This document shows, in pieces, positions 13,427 to 21,524 of a stretch of 23,512 nucleotides of DNA. The translations under genes and the position numbers were made by a program. The notes beneath the pieces were generated by a model. It saw only the letters and a program-made list of their open reading frames with translations. It was not told the origin of the DNA and searched no databases. The stretch is taken from contig DOZO01000077.1 in NCBI GenBank assembly GCA_003517965.1, positions 3,977 to 27,488 on the forward strand, read 5' to 3'. This stretch comes from Desulfobulbaceae bacterium (GTDB taxonomy: Bacteria > Desulfobacterota > Desulfobulbia > Desulfobulbales > Desulfurivibrionaceae). How positions within the stretch are numbered: position 1 is the stretch's first letter; every line of letters starts with the position of its first letter.

Positions 13427-15094
13427 ATGGAACAGCCCGCCGGAGCCAGAGACCAACGTCAGGCCTCTTCTTGTTTTTCTCATGATTTCAATAAGCTGTC
13501 AGCCTGGACACAACTTGAGGAGCTTGCCCGTTCGCCCTATGACTTGACGGCGCCGGGCGCTCTTTCTCCGGTAAGAATTCGCGATTACCGCGCTCAGGCT
13601 GCTGGGTTTGATTTACTGTACTCAACCCAGCGGGTGGATGAGACGGTTCTTGCCGCCCTGCAAGGGCTTGCTGAAGAAAGCGGTGCGGTGGCTCAGTTCC
13701 GGCGAATGAAAAAAGGGGCGGTGCTTAACCGGATAGAAGGCTATGCCAGCGAGGAGCGGCAGGTGTTGCACACAGCCTGTCGCGATATCTTTGCTCCGGT
13801 CAGCCTGGCGCCTGCGGCCTCGGATCAAGCCAAGGCCGAACTGGAAAAGCTGGCCGATTTCTTGGTCGCTCTTGAAGCGGGAAATCTTGTCAATGAAGCT
13901 GGGGAGCCATTTACCGATCTGGTGCAGGTGGGGATTGGCGGCTCCGACCTTGGCCCTCGGGCCTTATATCTGGCTCTGGTTGCCTGTAAAATTCCTGGGC
14001 GGCGAGTGCATTTCATCAGCAATGTGGACCCTGATGACGCCGCCGCTGTCCTGAACGGCCTTGATCTTGCCAAAACCCTGGTCAATGTGGTGTCGAAAAG
14101 CGGTTCCACCCTGGAAACCCTGACCAACGAAGAAATGGTGCGCAAGGCTTACGTCGAGGCAGGGCTTGAGCCAAGCCGTCATTTTATCGCTGTTACCGGC
14201 AAGGGCTCGCCCATGGATAATCCTGCCCGGTATCTTCGTTCTTTTTATATGTTTGATTATATTGGCGGGCGTTACAGCGTCACCTCCATGGTAGGCGCGG
14301 TGATGCTCGGTTTTGCCTTGGGTTATCCGCATCTTATTGAGATTCTCCGGGGGGCCAACGCTATGGATCTGGCCGCGGAAGAGCCGGACATTCGCCGCAA
14401 TCCAGCTTTGCTTCTGGCTTTGCTGGGCATTTGGAACCATAATTTTCTTGGCTGTCAAACCCTCGCCATCCTGCCATACAGCCAGGCATTGTCCCGTTTT
14501 ACCGCCCATCTTCAGCAATGCGACATGGAAAGCAACGGCAAATCCGTGACCAGGCAGGGCAAGGCTCTTGCTTGGGAAAGCGGGCCTGTTATCTGGGGCG
14601 AACCAGGCACCAATGGTCAGCATGCCTTTTATCAGCTGATCCACCAGGGCACCGCCATTGTCCCCGCCGAATTCATCGGTTTTCGCACCAGCCAACATGG
14701 CCGAGACCTGCTTGTTGAGCAGACCACCTCCCAGGAAAAACTGCTGGCAAACCTCTTGGCTCAAGCCCTTGCCCTGGCGACCGGGCAGCCGGAGGATAAT
14801 CCCAACCGAAGATTTGCCGGGAACCGTCCTAGTGCCGTGTTGATTGCTGACCGGCTGACGCCTTACACTATGGGCGCTCTGCTGGCCCTTTATGAAGCCA
14901 AGGTAGTGTTCCAGGGTTTTATCTGGAACATCAACTCGTTTGACCAGGAAGGCGTACAGCTGGGGAAAAAGCTGGCAACCCGTCTGTTGGCCCATTATGC
15001 AGGTCTTCGGCAGGACTCAGGTTACAGCGGGGCAGTGGCGGATGTCTCTGGTTGGGCCCTGCTTGAGGCTGCCGGGATGCTGCTACCCAAGTGA
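13427..15094 (+). CDS. pgi: Glucose-6-phosphate isomerase
   Basis: Interconverts glucose 6-phosphate and fructose 6-phosphate in glycolysis and gluconeogenesis. 555 residues, the usual length for the long bacterial form. Motifs in order: VGIGGSDLGPRALYLAL, VVSKSGSTLETLTNEE for sugar-phosphate binding, IGGRYSVTSMVGAVML (first family signature), GTNGQHAFYQLIHQGT with the catalytic His region, and FQGFIWNINSFDQEGVQLGK (second family signature). I chose the ATG at 13427 over one 18 nt upstream because GGAG lies 8 nt before it. It is monocistronic, convergent with aroA, and ends 24 bp from the aroA stop with no terminator visible between. Confidence 0.97.
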   Translation: MEQPAGARDQRQASSCFSHDFNKLSAWTQLEELARSPYDLTAPGALSPVRIRDYRAQAAGFDLLYSTQRVDETVLAALQGLAEESGAVAQFRRMKKGAVLNRIEGYASEERQVLHTACRDIFAPVSLAPAASDQAKAELEKLADFLVALEAGNLVNEAGEPFTDLVQVGIGGSDLGPRALYLALVACKIPGRRVHFISNVDPDDAAAVLNGLDLAKTLVNVVSKSGSTLETLTNEEMVRKAYVEAGLEPSRHFIAVTGKGSPMDNPARYLRSFYMFDYIGGRYSVTSMVGAVMLGFALGYPHLIEILRGANAMDLAAEEPDIRRNPALLLALLGIWNHNFLGCQTLAILPYSQALSRFTAHLQQCDMESNGKSVTRQGKALAWESGPVIWGEPGTNGQHAFYQLIHQGTAIVPAEFIGFRTSQHGRDLLVEQTTSQEKLLANLLAQALALATGQPEDNPNRRFAGNRPSAVLIADRLTPYTMGALLALYEAKVVFQGFIWNINSFDQEGVQLGKKLATRLLAHYAGLRQDSGYSGAVADVSGWALLEAAGMLLPK

Positions 15095-15118
15095 CCTTTG
15101 TCATTTGGGAGCCCAGGA

Positions 15119-16393
15119 TTATCGATAAAGCAGCTCGAATCGTTCCCAGAAATCCGGAAATGATTTGGCCACGCACCCTTCCCCCCGGATGCGGACACCT
15201 GGCACCACAAGCCCGGCCACGGCAAAGCTCATGGCGATGCGGTGGTCGTGGTAGGTATCAATCTCCGCGCCATGCAGGGGGGAGTCTTCCAGCCTGCCTT
15301 CGATGATCATGGCGTCCGGTCGTTCTTCTGCCCTGATCCCAAGTTTGGCAAGCTCCGTGACCATGACATGGAGGCGGTCGCACTCCTTGATCCGCAGGTG
15401 GGCGATATTTTTGATTATCGTCCGGCCCTTGGCAAAACTGGCCACCACCGCCAGAGTGGGAACCACGTCCGGGCAGTCGCTCATGTCCACTTCAACCCCG
15501 CGTAAATCCCTGCCGCCGGTTACGGTGATGCCCTTTGGCGAACGCTCCACCCCGCAACCCATCCGGACCAGAATATCTACGAGCACCGCATCCCCCTGCA
15601 AAGAAGGCGAGGGAACATTGGCCACGGTTACTCTGCCGCCAGTCACTGCTGCCGCGGCCCAGAAATACGAGGCACTGGAGGCATCGCCTTCCACCGCGTA
15701 TTCTCTGGCCTGATAGCAACCTTGAGGGATAAGAAAGTGGTTGAGCTCAGGGCTGGCGGTTACCTCAATTCCGAAATCCCGCATTACGGCCAGGGTCATG
15801 GTTACATAGGGTTTGGAGAGTACCTCCCCGGCTACCAGGAGTTCGGCTGGCTTTTGAGCATAGGGTGCGACCAGTAACAGGGAGGAGAGATACTGGCTGC
15901 TTTTCCCCTCCGGCAGCAGGGTTTTCCCGCCCTTGATCCCACTCGCCGCAATGGCAACCGGCGGGCAGCCTGTGCCGTGAATACTGTGGATTTTTACTCC
16001 CCAGCCGGACAGGGCCTCCAGCAGAGGTTTGATCGGCCTCTCGTGCATGCGCGGATCGCCGTTGATGGTAAAGTCACCATGGCCCAGCGCCGCCACCGAG
16101 GTGAGAAAGCGGGTGGCGGTGCCGTTGTTGCCCAAAAATATCTCTTGTTTCGGGGTGGTGATTATGCCGCTCTTGCCTTGCACTCGCCATTGCTCCCGCG
16201 CGGGCGCAACCGTAATCCCCATGGCGGCAAGGGCCTGGGAGGTGTATTCGGTGTCCTCGCTGGTCAGGGGCCAGTGCAGGATGCTTTCCCCGTTTGCCAA
16301 GGCCGCGGCAATGAGGGCTCGCTGGGTCAGGCTTTTTGAGCCGGGCACGGTAAGGGTGGTGTCGGTGAAGGCCAGAGGTTTGATTTCTTTCAT
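15119..16393 (-). CDS. aroA: 3-phosphoshikimate 1-carboxyvinyltransferase (EPSP synthase)
   Basis: Sixth step of the shikimate pathway, joining phosphoenolpyruvate to shikimate 3-phosphate. 424 residues, normal length. Motifs: VPGSKSLTQRALIAAALA (substrate-binding Lys and Arg), LGNNGTATRFL (the PEP-site loop, usually GNAGTAxR), GDPRMHERPIKPLL, DMSDCPDVVPTLAV, HLRIKECDR and the C-terminal CVAKSFPDFWERF. The PEP loop reads GNNGTA with Asn where Ala is usual (E. coli GNAGTA), a position linked elsewhere to glyphosate response; that consequence is not established here. It lies 13 bp downstream of aroE on the same strand and is the last gene of the ispDF-aroD-aroE-aroA cluster. No Shine-Dalgarno is obvious, so it may rely on coupled translation. 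Confidence 0.96.
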   Translation of the reverse strand: MKEIKPLAFTDTTLTVPGSKSLTQRALIAAALANGESILHWPLTSEDTEYTSQALAAMGITVAPAREQWRVQGKSGIITTPKQEIFLGNNGTATRFLTSVAALGHGDFTINGDPRMHERPIKPLLEALSGWGVKIHSIHGTGCPPVAIAASGIKGGKTLLPEGKSSQYLSSLLLVAPYAQKPAELLVAGEVLSKPYVTMTLAVMRDFGIEVTASPELNHFLIPQGCYQAREYAVEGDASSASYFWAAAAVTGGRVTVANVPSPSLQGDAVLVDILVRMGCGVERSPKGITVTGGRDLRGVEVDMSDCPDVVPTLAVVASFAKGRTIIKNIAHLRIKECDRLHVMVTELAKLGIRAEERPDAMIIEGRLEDSPLHGAEIDTYHDHRIAMSFAVAGLVVPGVRIRGEGCVAKSFPDFWERFELLYR

Positions 16394-16406
16394 AGTCTGA
16401 TAATCG

Positions 16407-17228
16407 TTATGGTTTGTAGTCTAAGGTGTTGAGCAGGCTCTGACGCATCACTTCTACCGGGGCCTGCTGGTCAGTCATAAGTTCGAACTGGGCTACTCCT
16501 TGATAGAGCAACATGGCAAGGCCGTTGATGGTCTGGCAGCCAGCTTGCTCGGCCTCTTGCAATAAGCGAGTTGTCAGGGGCGCATAGACGATGTCCATGA
16601 CCACCTTGAAGTTGCTCAACGCTTCTTTGACGACAGGCAGCAGATATTGTTGGGTGCCCATGCCCATTGAGGTGGCGTTGATCAAAATGTCTGCGCTGAT
16701 GCTTGCGGCCTCGGTAAAGGGTAGCCAGGGACAGCCGCAAAGCTCAGCCAGAGCGCGACCTTTTTCCGGACTCCGACTGGCGATGGTGAGGGAGGCCCCG
16801 GCTTCAAGGAGGCCAAAGCCTATGGCTCGGGCTGAGCCCCCAGCGCCAAGAAGCAGAATCGAAGAGCCTTTAAGGCTGATTTTTTCACTTAAGGCCCGGT
16901 TTGCCCCGATCCAGTCGGTGTTTGCTCCGTGGATGGTACCGTTGTTGATAATCAGGGTGTTAACCGCCCCGATTTTTTTGGCAATCGGGTCGATGCTGTC
17001 AAGGTAGGGGAGTACCGCTTCCTTGTGGGGGATGGTGACGCTTATTCCTTTGATGCCAAGTGCCCTAAGGCCAGCCATGGCCTGAGCGATATCCAGTACA
17101 GGAAAGGGAAGATAGGCCTTGTTCAAGCCAAGGGCGGTAAAGGCGGCATTGTGCATGGCCGGACTTAAGCTGTGCGCAACCGGGTTGCCCATGATGCCGT
17201 AAATTTCGGTGGTGGCGTTAATCGCCAT
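16407..17228 (-). CDS. aroE: Shikimate dehydrogenase
   Basis: NADPH-dependent reduction of 3-dehydroshikimate to shikimate. 273 residues from the ATG at 17228, normal length. Motifs: MGNPVAHSLSPAMHNAAF (the SxS shikimate-binding serines), VTIPHKEAV with the catalytic Lys, GAVNTLI, GANTDWIGA (Asn and Asp of the active site), LLLGAGGSARAIGFGLLEAG for NADP binding and ASRSPEKG. A TTG codon two residues further upstream is also possible. The start overlaps the aroD stop by 11 bp, which indicates translational coupling. The product of aroD is the substrate here, so these two genes encode consecutive steps. Confidence 0.96.
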   Translation of the reverse strand: MAINATTEIYGIMGNPVAHSLSPAMHNAAFTALGLNKAYLPFPVLDIAQAMAGLRALGIKGISVTIPHKEAVLPYLDSIDPIAKKIGAVNTLIINNGTIHGANTDWIGANRALSEKISLKGSSILLLGAGGSARAIGFGLLEAGASLTIASRSPEKGRALAELCGCPWLPFTEAASISADILINATSMGMGTQQYLLPVVKEALSNFKVVMDIVYAPLTTRLLQEAEQAGCQTINGLAMLLYQGVAQFELMTDQQAPVEVMRQSLLNTLDYKP

Positions 17229-17928
17229 GGCCAAGGTCCGTGAAGATGCGGCGCAGAGCCGAGGCCGGGAGCTGGCCGGGCGCGGTGGTTAAGCCATTGT
17301 CCGGAGCGGCGTAGGTCATATAGCCGCCCAGATCGGTGCTGGCTACCCGGCTGATCATCCCGATTTGGCCCATGCAGAAGGCGATGAGGGGAAAACCCAG
17401 TTCGGCTGCCTGTTCCTGCAGGGTGAGAACCCGAATTACGTCTTGAAAACAGCGGGCGGTGGTGACAATCTTGCCGATGTTGGCGCCGCTTCGGCATTGA
17501 CGCTGGAAGACCTCGGTCAGGGCCTGTCTGGAGGCGGTACACTTGAAATCATGCCAGGAGACAATGGTCTGACAGTTATTAGCCCGGGCGGCGGCAATGA
17601 GTTCGGTGGCCAAAGTGGGATCTGAGTTTAGTTCGAGGTCAATATAGGCAGCTCCGGATTCGGCGGCTTTTTTGAGCAGGGCAAGGCGATCCTTTTCCTC
17701 TCCCGTGTAGCCGCCGCCTTCCCAGGCGGGCCGGTTGGTAAACAACAGGGGCCTGCTGAGGTTGTCGAGAAAAAACTGGATGTCCGGATTTGCCATACTG
17801 TCCAGACGAATCTCGATGACCTCAGCAACCGGCTCTGATTCTTTGGCTCTGATCAGGGCTTCGGCCTGGGTGGCTGCGGCAATGGAGACGCAGAGACGGC
17901 GGGTGGTGGTGTTGGTTATGGGGGCCAT
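17218..17928 (-). CDS. aroD: 3-dehydroquinate dehydratase, type I
   Basis: Third step of the shikimate pathway, by a Schiff-base mechanism. 236 residues from the ATG at 17928, chosen because GGAGAG precedes it at normal distance; a TTG seven codons upstream is less likely. Family features: AEVIEIRLDSM, YIDLELNSD, TIVSWHDF with the catalytic His (usually SYHDF), NIGKIVTTA with the Schiff-base Lys, and FCMGQIGMISRVAS (the MGxxGxxSR loop). It begins 25 bp after ispDF and overlaps aroE by 11 bp, so the three are likely co-transcribed. Type I is monomeric or dimeric and unrelated to the small type II enzymes. Confidence 0.95.
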   Translation of the reverse strand: MAPITNTTTRRLCVSIAAATQAEALIRAKESEPVAEVIEIRLDSMANPDIQFFLDNLSRPLLFTNRPAWEGGGYTGEEKDRLALLKKAAESGAAYIDLELNSDPTLATELIAAARANNCQTIVSWHDFKCTASRQALTEVFQRQCRSGANIGKIVTTARCFQDVIRVLTLQEQAAELGFPLIAFCMGQIGMISRVASTDLGGYMTYAAPDNGLTTAPGQLPASALRRIFTDLGHGD

Positions 17929-17953
17929 TATGATTCTCTCCGAGGACAAGATC

Positions 17954-19129
17954 TTAATTTTTTAAAGTCAGCAGCACTACAGCGTGGGCGCTGATGCCTT
18001 CTTCGCGTCCGGTGTAACCCATTTTTTCCGTGGTGCTGGCCTTGAGGTTGATGGACGCAGGGTCAACCTGGCAGATTTCGGCAAGGATCGTCTGCATGGC
18101 CGGGAAATGGGGGGCAAGCTTGGGTCGTTCGGCCACCACGGTGATGTCGGCATTGTGCAAGTGAAGCTGTTTTGTCGCAGCCAAGGCAATCACCTGCGCA
18201 AGTAGTTTGATGCTTGAGATTCCCTTGTACAGCGGATCGCTGTCTGGGAAATGGCGGCCGATATCGCCTTCTCCACATGCGCCCAGGATGGCGTCGCATA
18301 GGGCATGGGTAAGGACATCGGCATCCGAATGGCCCAGAAGGCCCAGTTCGTGGGTAATCTCCAGACCGCCTAAGATCAACGGTCCTCCCGCGACCAGGCG
18401 GTGGGCGTCAAAGCCATGCCCGATCCGCATCTCAGGGAGTGTCGGTTTTTTCATCAGCAGAGCCTCTGCCATGCGCAGATCATCCGGGCGGGTGATCTTG
18501 AGATTGGTGTCCGAGCCTTCTGCCACCATAACCGGCCAGCCTCCGTGCTCAAGCAGGGAGGCCTCATCCGTGCCGACAAATCCGTCCTGGTCGGCTCTGA
18601 CAAAGGCCTCCTTCAGCAGGTCGGTGCGAAAGACCTGGGGGGTTTGCGCCTGCCAGAGGCCTTGGCGTTCCACGGTATGACGGATAGTGGTGCCTTCGGC
18701 CACAGTTTTGAGGGTGTCCTTTACCGGCACGGCCATAATGGCGGCACCATGGGTTGTGGCCGCGTCAAGACAACGCTGGATATCTTTGGGGGTGATAAGG
18801 GGGCGGGCGCCGTCATGCACTGCCACCAGGGGGCAATCGTCCGCTACTTGAGTCAGGCCGATCCGCACCGAGTCCTGGCGGAGTCTGCCGCCGCTTATCA
18901 CCTTGCAGTAATCAGCCAGCTGATAACGAGCCAGAAGGGCACTGGTTGACTCTCGGTATTCTGCCGGGACCACCACGATAATAGCTCCAATGGCGGGAAC
19001 CTGACGAAAGGCGCGGATGGTGTGGATCAGGATGGGAACGCCAAGCAGTTCGCTGAACTGCTTGGGGGTTGAGGTGCCCATGCGTAATCCGGAGCCGCCT
19101 GCGGCAATGATCGCTGTTGCTGTCTGCAT
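17954..19129 (-). CDS. ispDF: Bifunctional IspD/IspF (MEP pathway of isoprenoid synthesis)
   Basis: 391 residues joining two enzymes. Residues 1-228 are the 2-C-methyl-D-erythritol 4-phosphate cytidylyltransferase: IIAAGGSGLRMG (nucleotide loop), TPKQF, VAVHDGARPL and WQAQTPQVFRTDLL. Residues 235-391 are the 2,4-cyclodiphosphate synthase: RIGHGFDAHRL and LLGHSDADVLTHAL with the metal-binding Asp and His residues, GDIGRHFPDSDPLYKG, and STTEKMGYTGREEGISAHA. The linker is short (MKKPTLPE). The fusion brings nonconsecutive steps together, as known in Campylobacterota and some alpha- and deltaproteobacteria. The ATG at 19129 fits the family N-terminus although no Shine-Dalgarno is seen. It leads the ispDF-aroDEA cluster. 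Confidence 0.97.
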   Translation of the reverse strand: MQTATAIIAAGGSGLRMGTSTPKQFSELLGVPILIHTIRAFRQVPAIGAIIVVVPAEYRESTSALLARYQLADYCKVISGGRLRQDSVRIGLTQVADDCPLVAVHDGARPLITPKDIQRCLDAATTHGAAIMAVPVKDTLKTVAEGTTIRHTVERQGLWQAQTPQVFRTDLLKEAFVRADQDGFVGTDEASLLEHGGWPVMVAEGSDTNLKITRPDDLRMAEALLMKKPTLPEMRIGHGFDAHRLVAGGPLILGGLEITHELGLLGHSDADVLTHALCDAILGACGEGDIGRHFPDSDPLYKGISSIKLLAQVIALAATKQLHLHNADITVVAERPKLAPHFPAMQTILAEICQVDPASINLKASTTEKMGYTGREEGISAHAVVLLTLKN

Positions 19130-19172
19130 ATGCGCCGTTGTTTAAAATAATGTCGTTATCTGGAGTGGGCCA

Positions 19173-19235
19173 GAACGGCATAAAGAGCCGTAACGAAAAG
19201 GGCAAGAGATTATATGTCTTCGTAACGGCTCTTAA
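19173..19235. repeat. Interspersed palindromic repeat, copy 3
   Basis: AACGGCATAAAGAGCCGTAACGAA at the left starts exactly as copy 1 does (AACGGCATAAGGAGCCGTAA), and TTCGTAACGGCTCTTAA closes it. The arms AAGAGCCGT-a-ACGAA and TTCGT-a-ACGGCTCTT pair over about 14 bases. It lies between ispDF and the 3' end of RNase P RNA. Confidence 0.7.
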
Positions 19236-19245
19236 ATAAAAAAAA

Positions 19246-19600
19246 GGGAGTGGGCTATAAGCCGGATTCTGTACCCTCTTGCAAGGGCCATGATCATTTC
19301 TCTATGGATACCGGTTGCCCGGTATCTCTTGCAACCTACCCGGAAGCTTCGGGCGGGCCGCCCTCAAACGCTTCTCTATTTGGTTTTGCTCCAGGAGGGG
19401 TTTGCCGTGCCTTGCCTGTTGCCAGGCAAGCGGTGGGCTCTTACCCCACCTTTTCACCCTTACCGGTTGCCCGGCGGTTTGTTTTCTGTGGCACTTTCCT
19501 CGGGGTCGCCCCCAGTTCGGGTTACGAACCTCCTTGCCCTGCGGAGTCCGGACTTTCCTCTGGCGGTAACCTCCCGCCAGCGACCATGCACCCACTCCCC
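19246..19600 (-). ncRNA. rnpB: RNase P RNA, class A
   Basis: The catalytic RNA of RNase P, which cuts the 5' leader from pre-tRNAs. All universally conserved blocks are present on the minus strand: GAGGAAAGTCCGGACTCC near the 5' end, ACAGAAA, GGGTAAGAGCCCACCG in the middle, AGAGAAATGATCAT, and ACAGAATCCGGCTTATAG at the 3' end. The terminal helix P1 is visible as GGGAGTGGG at the 5' end pairing with CCCACTCCC at the 3' end, which sets both boundaries at about 355 nt. A run of eight Ts follows P1 directly (19245-19238) and should terminate transcription. It lies about 60 bp downstream of the zinc-ribbon gene. Confidence 0.97.
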
Positions 19601-19611
19601 ACACTGACACA

Positions 19612-19639
19612 ACTATAAGCAGTACCGAAAAAGGTCAAG
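19612..19639 (-). promoter_or_regulatory. Possible RNase P RNA promoter
   Basis: Minus strand TTGACC followed by TATAGT after 15 nt, just upstream of the rnpB 5' end. The hexamers are good but the spacing is short, so this is tentative. Confidence 0.35.
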
Positions 19640-19658
19640 GTTTTTCAGCGGCTTGCCC

Positions 19659-20378
19659 TTATTCTTCTTCGGTTTCGACCTCGTGGAACATGATGCGGTG
19701 ACAGGTGGGACAGGAAATGAGTTTGTCTTCCTTCATCAGATCATTATACAGCTGCGGCGGGATGTTCATGAAGCAGCCCCGGCAGACGCCGGCAGTCACC
19801 GGCACAATTGCCAGACCGTTACGTTTGTCCCGTATGGCGGTGTATTTTTTTAGCAAACTGGCGGATAGGCCGCTGATCTTGCTTTCGCGGGCTTTAATAA
19901 TCTTGCTTTTCTCGGCGCTGAATTGGCTGGTTTTTTTCTCAACCGCGGCGATGTCATCGGCAAGCATTTTTTCATCCTCGGCGCAGATTTTGTTTTCTTC
20001 CTCGATCTGCGCGGTCAAAGCCTCGATCTGTTCCATGAGCAGGACAACCGCCTCTTCCCGTTGGATGTTTGCTTTTTTGCTGTCTTCTGTTTCCTTGAGA
20101 ATGCTCTGGTATTCGCGGTTGGTTTGAACATTCATCATTTTCGCCTGGCGGTCTTTGATGCGGACCTGCTCGTCCGCAAGTTCGGCTTCGAGCTCACGGC
20201 GGCGCTGTTCGTTGGCGGCGATTTTTTCGCTCAACTGGACAAGAATGTCTTTATGACCCTCAATACTGACCTTGCGGTTGTCAATTTCGGTGGAGCCAGC
20301 TGCAATTTCCTTGTCCAGGATGCTGATTTTTAGATCAATGGCCTGGAGTTCCCTGAGCTGCGAGATGTTTGCTTTCAA
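19659..20378 (-). CDS. Coiled-coil protein with a C-terminal C4 zinc ribbon (zf-RING_7 / DUF164 type)
   Basis: 239 residues. Residues 1-170 are a long charged coiled coil (for example LSEKIAANEQRRRELEAELA). The C-terminus carries CRGCFMNIPPQLYNDLMK then CPTC, a four-cysteine zinc ribbon. The family (C4-type zinc ribbon, related to CdsZ and the Helicobacter HP0958 protein) is thought to bind RNA or act as a chaperone-like factor; its role here is not known. I chose the TTG at 20378 because GAGGAA lies about 7 nt upstream and the family begins at this point (LKANISQLRELQ); an in-frame ATG 69 nt upstream has no such support. It lies between the NIF3-family gene and rnpB, all on the same strand, a neighbourhood I believe recurs in related bacteria. 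Confidence 0.88.
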   Translation of the reverse strand: MKANISQLRELQAIDLKISILDKEIAAGSTEIDNRKVSIEGHKDILVQLSEKIAANEQRRRELEAELADEQVRIKDRQAKMMNVQTNREYQSILKETEDSKKANIQREEAVVLLMEQIEALTAQIEEENKICAEDEKMLADDIAAVEKKTSQFSAEKSKIIKARESKISGLSASLLKKYTAIRDKRNGLAIVPVTAGVCRGCFMNIPPQLYNDLMKEDKLISCPTCHRIMFHEVETEEE

Positions 20379-20467
20379 TTGTGCTTCCTCAATAGTGATG
20401 AATTTGTAAAAAAGGAAAGAGTTAACAGTGTCGTGACACAAAATCAAAGACTTATAAAGTGATACCC

Positions 20468-20497
20468 GTTGTAATCGCGTCTTATTGCGATTTCAAC
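20468..20497. repeat. Strong inverted repeat upstream of the zinc-ribbon gene
   Basis: GTTGTAATCGC (20468-20478) pairs with GCGATTTCAAC (20487-20497), 10 of 11 positions, with an 8-nt loop. On the minus strand it overlaps a possible promoter (TTGAAA, 17 nt, TACAAC). No T-run follows. It could be an operator or the transcript end of the NIF3-family gene. Confidence 0.45.
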
Positions 20498-20521
20498 AAT
20501 AGTTATATGGGTTGACAGAAT

Positions 20522-20540
20522 TTAGGGGCCGTTCAAAACA
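20522..20540. repeat. Possible half copy (copy 4) of the interspersed repeat
   Basis: Minus strand GTTTTGAACGGCCCCTAA resembles the right end of copy 2 (TTTTCTTGAACGGCTCTTAA). It contains the stop codon of the NIF3-family gene. The other arm is not seen, so this is weaker than the three full copies. Confidence 0.35.
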
Positions 20541-21355
20541 ACCCATTGCATGGGATTGTTCTGTTGGGCTGTGATGTTGATGGTCGGGGTAAAGCCTTGG
20601 GTAGCGCAGGATTTTTTAAGGATTTCCGCAAAAATCGGCACCACGAGATTTTCGGTTGGGTAATGGCCGGCGTCAATTACGCAGAAATCTGCGGCCTCGG
20701 CCCAGCGGGTCACGCTGTGTTTTACTTCGCCGGTAATATAGACCTGGGCACCCATGCTCCAGGCGGTTTCCGCCAGATCAGAACCGCTGCCTCCGCAGAG
20801 GGCCACGGTGTGGATGGTCTCTGGTAATCTGCCGGCGATCTGTATGCCAGGGGCAGCAAGGGCGGTCAGCAGGTGCGTCAGGAATTGTCCGGAGGGCATG
20901 GGGATGGGCAGGGTGCCAATTTTGCCAAAACCACCTTGCCCTTGCGTGACCGGTGCCAGGCCGGTGAGCGGTCGGGTGTCGTGCAGGCCAAGTTTTTCCG
21001 CCAGGGCGTTGCTGACTCCTTCGGAGATAAGATCAAGGTTGCTGTGGCAGGCAATGATCACAAGATCGTGGCTCAAGGCTGTTTTCAGCATGCGGCCTAT
21101 GGGGGTGTTGCTGGGGATTGTTTTTAAGGGATGGAAGATCAGGGGATGATGGGTAAGGATGGTGTTCAGGTTCTGGGAGAGGGCTTCGTGGATGAGCGCC
21201 TCGGTTGGATCGAGGGCGACCATAATCCCGCTGACCTGCTGGTCTGGATTCCCCACCATGAGCCCGACGTTGTCCCATGGTTCAGCCATGGCAAACGGGG
21301 CAATGGAGTTGAGGATCGAGAGAAGTGTGGTGGTAGAAAACGTTTCTGCCGGCAT
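20522..21355 (-). CDS. NIF3-family dinuclear-metal-centre protein (YbgI/YqfO type)
   Basis: 277 residues from the ATG at 21355. The family forms toroidal hexamers with a two-metal site; proposed activities include GTP cyclohydrolase type 1-like functions, but the cellular role is unsettled. Motifs: IAPFAMAEPWDNVGLMVG near the N-terminus, ILTHHPLIFHPLKT and ACHSNLD (metal-binding His and Asp), ALCGGSGSDL, VYITGEVKHS and the C-terminal VIDAGHYPTENLVV with GHxxTE. The chosen ATG gives the family's usual N-terminus, though AAAGG lies too close to it. A longer frame upstream would cross a terminator and is rejected. A hairpin with a T-run ends only about 30 bp upstream. The C-terminus (VVLNGP) runs into a possible repeat fragment. 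Confidence 0.9.
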   Translation of the reverse strand: MPAETFSTTTLLSILNSIAPFAMAEPWDNVGLMVGNPDQQVSGIMVALDPTEALIHEALSQNLNTILTHHPLIFHPLKTIPSNTPIGRMLKTALSHDLVIIACHSNLDLISEGVSNALAEKLGLHDTRPLTGLAPVTQGQGGFGKIGTLPIPMPSGQFLTHLLTALAAPGIQIAGRLPETIHTVALCGGSGSDLAETAWSMGAQVYITGEVKHSVTRWAEAADFCVIDAGHYPTENLVVPIFAEILKKSCATQGFTPTINITAQQNNPMQWVVLNGP

Positions 21356-21383
21356 CCTTTGTTGGTGTCCGTGAGTAACCTGT

Positions 21384-21420
21384 AAAATAAAAAAAGGCGC
21401 TAACCTTTTGTGGTTGCACC
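21384..21420 (-). terminator. Rho-independent terminator of the tRNA gene
   Basis: Minus strand GGTGCAACC-acaaaa-GGTTaGCGCC (21420-21396) forms a nine-pair stem with one bulge, followed by TTTTTTTATTTT (21395-21384). It lies about 100 bp after the tRNA 3' end and just ahead of the NIF3-family gene. Confidence 0.8.
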
Positions 21421-21524
21421 TTGTGTCCGGAACCCTGCCCTGGTTTTCCCAAAACATGTCTCTGGATGAATAGTTGAATTATGTCGCACGTGCAATGCAG
21501 TCCTGTTATGTCGGTTCTGGCTTG

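Noticed and set aside
13964..14995. 343-codon minus-strand open frame opposite pgi
   Set aside because: The plus strand encodes both Pgi signatures in a frame of normal length; the reverse frame has no start signal or family pattern.
19250..19618. Several 80-120 codon open frames over 19250-19620
   Set aside because: This is RNase P RNA, with all conserved blocks and the P1 helix present; the frames arise by chance.
21355..21457. Longer N-terminus for the NIF3-family protein from an ATG at 21457
   Set aside because: It would translate through the tRNA terminator hairpin and T-tract and add residues the family lacks.
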